Source of the DNA: Anaerococcus degeneri | Lineage (GTDB): Bacteria; Bacillota; Clostridia; Tissierellales; Peptoniphilaceae | Direction: 5' to 3' | Length of the DNA: 64,000 bases | Assembly: GCF_017874475.1 (NCBI RefSeq) | Contig: NZ_JAGGLO010000001.1 | Location: forward strand, 62,001 to 126,000 | In this document: positions 63,375 through 64,000 of the stretch, piece after piece | Layout: each line of letters begins with the position of its first letter | Numbering within the stretch: position 1 is the stretch's first letter | Program-made: the position numbers and the translations under genes | Notes under the pieces: model-generated | The model's input: the letters and a program-made list of their open reading frames with translations, nothing else | What the model was told of the DNA's origin: nothing | The model's database searches: none

Positions 63375-64000
63375 ATGGCTAAAAAAATTTTTATGTACAC
63401 AGGAAAGGGTGGGGTTGGCAAGTCAACACTTGCCAGCTCTACAGCCCTTCTTTCTGCTAAGAAAAATATAGAAACTATCTTAATCAGCATTGATTCAGCC
63501 CATAGTTTATCTGATATTTTTTCTATAAAAATAGGAAGTAACCTAACAAAAGTCAGGGAAGGTCTAACGGCAATTGAATTTGATAGCTCAAAAATTTTGG
63601 AAGAAGAATTTCCAAGTATAAAGGCAAGTCTGGCTAATGAGTTTAGGAAGGTTGATTTTTCAAAGATTTCTTATAATTCTAGCTACGATATGCCCTTTGT
63701 GGTGAACATCCTTTCCTTGCTTAAAATCCTTGATATATACGAAAATTACGAATTTGAAAATATAATTGTGGATTGCCCTGCTTCGGCATCTACCTTTGCC
63801 TACCTAAAAATTCCTGAAATGCTTACTTGGTATCTGGAAAAGTTTTTTGGGGTAGGAAAGGGTATTATTAGGACTTTGAGACCTATTTCTAAGTATAAGT
63901 ATCAGATTAACCTACCTGATAAGGAGGCCTTGGATAAGTTAGAAATCACTTATCAAAGGCTAAAAAAATTGGAAAATCTTTTGAAAGATAAGAATTTATC
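63375..64000 (+). CDS. ArsA/GET3-family ATPase, 3' truncated by window edge
   Basis: 208 codons seen, open to the window end. Begins MAKKIFMYTGKGGVGKSTLA: the deviant Walker A KGGVGKST typical of ArsA/GET3 and ParA/MinD folds. LISIDSAHSLSDIF follows (switch I Asp-Ser-AHSL, the ArsA form) and IIVDCPASAS later (switch II, DCPAS; ArsA usually DTAPT). No arsenite-type metal Cys can be judged yet. It starts 22 bases after lrgB without a strong RBS, so it may be co-transcribed. Whether it is a single- or double-domain protein cannot be seen. Confidence 0.82.
   Translation, partial: MAKKIFMYTGKGGVGKSTLASSTALLSAKKNIETILISIDSAHSLSDIFSIKIGSNLTKVREGLTAIEFDSSKILEEEFPSIKASLANEFRKVDFSKISYNSSYDMPFVVNILSLLKILDIYENYEFENIIVDCPASASTFAYLKIPEMLTWYLEKFFGVGKGIIRTLRPISKYKYQINLPDKEALDKLEITYQRLKKLENLLKDKNL

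Noticed and set aside
1-64000. tRNA, rRNA, CRISPR, transposase or integrase genes
   Set aside because: I looked for T-loop sequences, repeat-spacer periodicity and transposase motifs and saw none.

Overview
The window looks like chromosomal DNA of a low-GC, Gram-positive, fermentative anaerobe. The str operon and rpoBC are of Firmicutes type. There are genes for pyruvate formate-lyase and its activase, the hybrid-cluster protein Hcp, class III fructose-1,6-bisphosphatase, a class B sortase, and many AT-rich promoters and intrinsic terminators. The gene set fits the Peptoniphilaceae (Anaerococcus-like) best, but that placement is inference. I see no tRNA, rRNA, CRISPR array, insertion sequence or prophage.

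Layout. 1-1343: 3' part of a cardiolipin synthase gene. 1.4-9.7 kb: two YtrA-type GntR regulator/ABC exporter modules, separated by a nucleotide-salvage operon (dCMP deaminase, HAD phosphatase, uridine phosphorylase) and a secreted protein with two pullulanase-type starch-binding domains but no catalytic domain. 9.7-13.1 kb, minus strand: ddl, murF and a PfkB sugar kinase. 13.5-18.7 kb: a secreted SH3b/transglycosylase-like wall protein, an ACT/UPF0210 pair, a cyclophilin, and an agaS-like isomerase with its GntR/UTRA regulator. 18.8-21.7 kb, minus strand: fbp and a membrane protein. 22.1-29.4 kb: rpoB-rpoC. 29.5-35.8 kb: two-component system, ferredoxin-type aldo/keto reductase, ClC channel, sortase B, a PPC-domain gene broken by a stop codon, and thiol peroxidase. 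36.0-40.4 kb: rpsL-rpsG-fusA-tuf. 40.4-45.1 kb: HcpR-like regulator, hcp, and a divergent deacylase/MATE operon. 45.2-50.8 kb, minus strand: a peptide/nickel-type ABC transporter operon headed by a methyltransferase. 51.2-54.9 kb: pflB-pflA-Crp regulator. 55-57 kb: an accessory patch with a PD-(D/E)XK nuclease, a decayed fragment, a long hairpin and a candidate small RNA. 57-64 kb: a membrane protein, a degenerate GH13 protein, UDP-glucose dehydrogenase, a TIM-barrel protein, a P1 peptidase, LrgA/LrgB, and the start of an ArsA-type ATPase.

The most rewarding signals are regulatory. The pfl promoter carries a perfect TGTGA-N6-TCACA site placed near -41, and the third gene of the operon encodes a Crp protein with the matching RETxxR recognition helix. 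hcp has a different perfect palindrome, GTAAC-N4-GTTAC, also near -41, next to a second Crp/Fnr protein with a different helix. The wall hydrolase has two WalR-like boxes, agaS has a HutC-type operator at its start site, the deacylase/MATE operon has a Fur-like box, and the second GntR/ABC module has three TGTTATA repeats exactly 10 bp apart. The methyltransferase/transporter operon begins with a structured leader RNA ending in an intrinsic terminator that I cannot assign to any riboswitch class I know; it is the best candidate here for something undescribed.

All family assignments come from motifs recognised by eye; no database search was run.
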